DNA of 64,000 nt from Oscheius sp. JU75 (lineage: Eukaryota > Nematoda > Chromadorea > Rhabditida > Rhabditidae), in assembly GCA_037178855.1 (NCBI GenBank), contig JASJZC010000005.1, forward strand, positions 10,974,001 through 11,038,000. The letters are read 5' to 3'. A program made the position numbers and the translations under genes. The first letter of the stretch is position 1. Every line of letters begins with the position of its first letter. Shown piece by piece: positions 59,997 to 64,000 of the stretch. The notes under the pieces are model-generated. The model saw nothing but the letters and a program-made list of their open reading frames with translations. It had not been told where the DNA came from and ran no database searches.

Positions 59997-61971
59997 ATGG
60001 ATAGTTCATGTATCCGAGATGACGGCTTAACCAAATCCTTCTTCTGGACAATGCATTTGACTCTCATCATCAGCTTGCCTATCAATGCCTTGGGAATCTT
60101 CTGTGTGGCTTTCAAGTCGCCGAACTATATGCAACGCTACAAATGGTGTGTTTTACACCACATGTTCTGGGTCCTGGTGCTAGATATTCATATAACTACC
60201 CTCGTGATACCAGATTTCTTGTTCCCACTACCCGCTGTCCACGTACTGGGTCTACTGCTTAAGATATTTCCAATGAAACTGGTCGCAGTTATTGGGATTT
60301 CGTCTGCAGGCTGTGAGTTTTGGATTGTGTCTCCAATATTGACGGCGTCTAGCTCTGGTAGCCACACTTTTACACCTTTTCGTCTACCGACATCAGGCCA
60401 TAATACCACAATATCACCGTCGGCATATGTCAAAGCCTGTTCGCTACGGGCTCTTGACCTTCATTTACCTCTACTTTTCTGGATGTTCTTTACCTATCTT
60501 GTTCATAATTCCGGATGAACAAGCTAAAGCTAAACGGGAAATGATTGTGGTAAGTGAGGCGGAGACAGACTTTGCCAAGTTATCGGTTTGTATTTTACGA
60601 ATCCTAGAGATGTGTTTCTGCAACACAAATATGAGCAAGAGACCCCCAGAAACGTAATCAAAATCCTTGAAAACCCTTTAGCATAAAAAAAAGTTTTTTT
60701 TTTCGGTGACCCGCCACGATTTGCGCACCAACAAAAAGCCAATTTTTTTGTAATTCTTAAACTAAAAGTTGAATTTGCGTGTGTTTTCAGTTTTTTTTTG
60801 TAATTCCCACCTCATTTTCGAAATCTGCGTGTGTAAATACCTACATGACGCCAAACATGGGTGAAAAATCATGGTTTACAGAGCGCAGGAGCGTCTCCGG
60901 CTGGAAAATAACCGTTTGAAGCTCAGTTCGCCTAAATGTTGGGATTTTCACGCAATTTTGGTGACAAGGTTTTTACATGCCTAGAATACCATAACACTGA
61001 CAGGAAAAGATGTTGCAAAAATGATGAAAAATGAAAAATGGTAACATTTCATCTTCGCGCGCCGGATCTCAGCTGAGGTGCCGCTATTCGTTGGAAATGA
61101 ACTATACGTTCTAATCTTTGAGGTAATCGCAGCTCTGATCCTGCGAAAGCGAGGTCGACAATTTTTGGAAAGTTCTTCCTTGAGGAGGGCAGCTAGAATC
61201 ACATGTCTCAGGGTTTTCTGACTATCAGTATGTTAGAAAGCTAAGAACAAGGAACAAGACGGTATGGAAAACGCAAAAGACGAGACAGTACGGTAGCTGA
61301 GAGATAGTTATAAAGAATTATCATACATCACAAACCTGGCCGAAATGTTCGGCGGGGCCAAGGGCGGCCTCTCGAGTACACCTTATCTGGCCAGGCTTGT
61401 GCTCTCTGAAGAATTACTAACCTTACAATCATCCAGAACCAATGCGCTCCAAAGGAGTTCTTCCACGAGGAAACTGCCATAATCCAATCCGAAAACACCC
61501 TCTTCATGTACATTTACATGCTCGTTTTTGTATTTCTTGGTGCTTCTCTGGGAGCCGGACTCATGCTTGACGCTTTCTACTTCCTCAACAGTTCAATGTC
61601 CCAACTTTCCCATCAGGTCAAAGAGCTACATGTGACTGCTCTTCGAATGCTGATTATTCAGGTGAGTGGAGCCGAAGAAAAAGAGAATGAGTTCTTTGCA
61701 GGTTTCGATTCCCGCGCTATTCCTAGCCACCCCGATGACGGTTCTGCTAATTGGTAGTATTTTTGGCTACGCTGGACAGGGTGGGAAGCTTTTTTTTCAA
61801 GTGAATAATACAAGTTTAGTTGTGACTTACGCGGTAATGCAAATTGTGGCCTTCCACGGGACTATAGGCACCATTGTCATGATCCTGATGAGCCCATCGT
61901 ATCGAAAATTTGTTTTCAAACAACAGGATAGCAGTAAAACAGGTACAAGACGATCTATAGCCATCTCTTGA
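59997..61971 (+). CDS. Srh-like serpentine chemoreceptor
   Basis: Start 59997. TM1 is MHLTLIISLPINALGIFCVA, then the Srh-like KSPNYMQRYKWCVLHHMFWV and FPLPAVHVLGLLLKIFPM. Exon 2 continues TLLHLFVYRHQAIIPQYHRR and LLTFIYLYFSGCSLPILFII, with PDEQAKAKREM (Srh/Str IPDQ-A-like motif). After an 890-base intron come MYIYMLVFVFLGASLGAGLM, VKELHVTALRMLIIQVSIPA, VVTYAVMQIVAFHGTIGTIV, and MSPSYRKFVF before the tail to TGA 61969-61971. All four exon junctions keep phase. With the srx gene 490 bases upstream on the same strand, this forms a small receptor cluster. Confidence 0.82.
61055..61200. repeat. Dispersed repeat copy in srh intron
   Basis: Shares TTTGAGGTAAT...GATCCTGCGAAAGC with the 5.9-kb copy and GAGGAGGGCAGCTAGAAT with the 37-kb copy. 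It occupies part of the 890-base intron. Confidence 0.6.
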
Positions 61972-62750
61972 TTGTTACTTTAAGTCTCTTTTATGAAAAG
62001 ACTGAATTCTCCGTTGCACGTTGTTTCACAAAAGTATTCTGTTCAGCGTGATGAACCGCTAATTTTAAAGCGAACCTCAAGTGTTACCACGTTTGTATTT
62101 CCCGCGTACCTTTTTCACTCATTTTTGCATTTTCCGAGATTCTCAGTCTTTTTTTGTTTCCAAAAGTGTTTTTTTCAAAAGGCAAAGTACCTCTTATCTC
62201 TTGCTCCCGTTTTTATCTTCCCGTAATATTTGTATATTATTCAAGTACTGCTTGTAGGAATTTTTTAACCCTGAATTGATTAAACACAGTTAGAAAACGA
62301 AAAAAATCCTGAGAATCCCAGAAAATGTTTATTCATATTAAATATTATGTTTATTCATATCAAATATTAAACGGGGTAACGCTTGACGCTCGCTTGAACT
62401 TGTGCAAGTATGATACCTAAAGTAACTTTGCTGGTAACATTTCTCTTTTTAACAGAACTTTTGCAGTAAGGATCACACCCGTGACGACTATGACGTTGAT
62501 GCGTGAAGAGCTTAGACGATTTTGACCATCAATAAAAATATTGACTTCCTCTTCCTTCAAAGGATCTTCTTAAAACAAAAGCAACAACTCACTTCAAGAG
62601 TCTCCAAGTCTTTCCGAACGTTTCCAAAAAAAGACCGCTATGAAAAGTAGCTGCGCAATAAGTTTTGGTAATATATCCAACGAAAGTCCTTTATTAGTAC
62701 TTACAAACTCAGGAACATTTGAAAACAAATAAGAAACGTTTTCATTTTGT
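61972..62750. other. Convergent spacer, no recognised gene
   Basis: AT-rich sequence between the stop of the srh gene and the stop of the DUF281 gene. Contains a short direct repeat of TGTTTATTCATAT(T/C)AAATATTA at about 62325-62369 (two copies). No coding exon recognised. Confidence 0.4.
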
Positions 62751-63497
62751 TTAGCAAGGAATTGCGTATTGACCACAAGATACAGCGGTAACTACGGGTC
62801 TTGCAAGATCTCCAGTATCGACCCATTGGTTGTTCATGCACACGATTGATGGCATTTGGAGTGTTTTGCAGTTTTGAAACTCTCCCGTTCTTGTCTAAAA
62901 GTTGGAGTAAGAAGTTGGAAGTTCTCTGAATGAATCTCACCGAAGGGCCTCCCTCGATCAAAAAACTACCATCCCCTACGGTTGAGCAAGTAATAGTCGT
63001 CACGGTACAGCCATCGACTTTGTTAAACTGGACGTCAATCATTGCTCGAGTGGGATTGAAAGCAGGGTCTCCGTAGTCAGAGAGGGGTCCATCCGTTGTG
63101 AAGACACCCTCTCCAGTGGTTGCACAGGTACATGCTAAACAAAGTTAATTTCGAGACTGAGAAAAAATATACTGTTTGTTGTCGTGGTTGTAGTGGTGGT
63201 AGTACTCGTAGTAGTGGTTTCTACAGCTCCTTCAGAGCCTCCGAAAGCTGGTGGATCAGCTGTGGTGACAGAAGAGCTAAAGTCTCTGTCTCTTTGTCGC
63301 TTTGTCTCTCTCTGTCTCTATGTCTCTCACTTTGCCTCTGTCTCTCTGTTACTTACGCGGTAGTGACTGCCAAGCCGTTTCTGAAAAAGTGAGTTGCTGA
63401 TACAGTTTTTTAAAACCGACCCCGCTGTAGCGATACAACTCTGTCCATATTGAACAAACAAAGAGGCAATCAAAAGGCAAAAAAGCGAAACTGCCAT
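62751..63497 (-). CDS. Secreted DUF281-like protein with Thr-rich linker
   Basis: Start 63497 with signal peptide MAVSLFCLLIASLFVQYGQS. Four to five exons. A threonine run (ETTTTSTTTTTTTTTNS) forms a probable O-glycosylated linker. The Cys-rich domain then reads CTCATTGEGVFTTDG, VDGCTVTTITCSTVGDGSFL and, after a 48-base intron, EFQNCKTLQMPSIVCMNNQW and VVTAVSCGQYAIPC at TAA 62751-62753. Signal peptide, Thr linker and C-x-V-x-T-I-T-C pattern fit the nematode DUF281 family (extracellular, function unknown). The second exon (about 63384-63405) is tiny. Confidence 0.72.
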
Positions 63498-63651
63498 TCT
63501 CTGGCCTAGCACGGATTAGATCTCCCTTTACCCGTCAATCCCGAGCGGGAAAAACTGGAAAAAGCGGCTCGGGCAACAAACGCAAGTGAAAAATCGGATA
63601 TCTGTTTAAGATCATCGAACCGGCCAGCTCTTTTATTCTTAGATGTTCGGT

Positions 63652-64000
63652 TCAAATCACTCCCAGCTTCTTGCCAATTTCTCCGAAAGCGTTCACAGCA
63701 GTGTCAATGTGCTCTTCTGTGTGGGCAGCAGAGATCTGAAACTGCTTTGGAACCCAATACCGTAATTTTGAACACCTGAACTCGAATTCTGGCCTTCTCC
63801 TTAGGAACCACAGGATAGCTGAAACCAACCACGTAGATCCCTTTCTTCAACATTTCATCGGCCATGGTCGAGGCCATCCGGGCATCTCCCAAAAGGACAG
63901 GACAGATGGGATGAGTGGAGTCATTTCCAAGGACAGTGTAGCCAAGATCTGCCATTTTGTTGCGGAATCGGGAGACATTGGATTGAAGAGAACCGATGAA
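63652..64000 (-). CDS. Glycine C-acetyltransferase (2-amino-3-ketobutyrate CoA ligase), 3' end
   Basis: PLP-dependent mitochondrial enzyme of threonine catabolism that cleaves 2-amino-3-ketobutyrate with CoA to glycine and acetyl-CoA. Only the C-terminal ~100 residues lie in the window; the gene continues past 64000. Recognisable blocks are HPICPVLLGDARMASTMADE, MLKKGIYVVGFSYPVVPKEK and ARIRVQ, then after a 42-base intron ISAAHTEEHIDTAVNAFGEI and the end KKLGVI at TGA 63652-63654. These match the conserved C-terminal domain of animal GCAT closely. The PLP lysine is outside the window. Confidence 0.92.

Noticed and set aside
1-64000. CRISPR array, prophage, plasmid origin or bacterial operon
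   Set aside because: No regularly spaced direct repeats with spacers and no bacterial gene families; dense spliceosomal introns throughout show nuclear eukaryotic DNA.

Overview
The window is nuclear DNA of a nematode, most likely a rhabditid. Genes are split by many introns of about 35-60 bases with GT...TTTCAG ends, and some first ATGs lie a few bases after a TTTCAG-type acceptor, as expected for spliced-leader trans-splicing. Gene content is nematode-typical: a supplementary nuclear receptor with a CAAFFRR P-box, several serpentine chemoreceptors, DUF281 and DUF1647 proteins, a C-type lectin/CUB protein, an OSM-3-like kinesin and a HYL-like ceramide synthase. I cannot name the species. No bacterial, viral, CRISPR or plasmid feature was found.

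Layout. 1-5.5 kb: a small secreted protein with a possible LysM segment, a lectin-CUB gene and a large STELLO/DUF288-like membrane glycosyltransferase (both minus). 7.3-10.5 kb: a claudin/Clc-like tetraspan protein with a very long cytoplasmic tail. 10.6-11.85 kb: a gene-like region interrupted by stop codons. 12.6-19.5 kb: a complete xanthine dehydrogenase. 20-21.7 kb: a nuclear hormone receptor (minus). 22.2-23.2 kb: a secreted protein with an internal duplication. 24.3-26.4 kb: a ceramide synthase. 28.6-31.4 kb: the kinesin. 31.6-33.1 kb: a small cluster of related secreted proteins. 33.4-35.5 kb: a UDP-glucuronosyltransferase. 36.2-40.2 kb: a Cys-loop ligand-gated channel. 40.3-47.7 kb: a tiny secreted Cys-rich protein, an otopetrin-like proton channel, a chemoreceptor and a DUF1647 protein. 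48.3-49.9 kb: an SLC35F-type transporter. 50.6-62 kb: a PPxY protein and three chemoreceptors. 62.7-64 kb: a DUF281 secreted protein and the 3' end of glycine C-acetyltransferase.

How the genes relate. There is no obvious single pathway. Several genes fit sensory neurons (ciliary kinesin, chemoreceptors, otopetrin, ligand-gated channel); others are housekeeping or detoxification functions (XDH, UGT, ceramide synthase, threonine/glycine catabolism).

The most unusual signal is not a gene. Degenerate GAGACA/TCTGTC repeats sit inside dozens of introns and some spacers but not in exons. Large introns also carry foldback elements and tRNA-derived repeats that recur across the window. Exon boundaries were read by eye, so spans are reliable at recognised starts and stops, but individual junctions may be off. 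Three genes contain a junction whose phase I could not reconcile.
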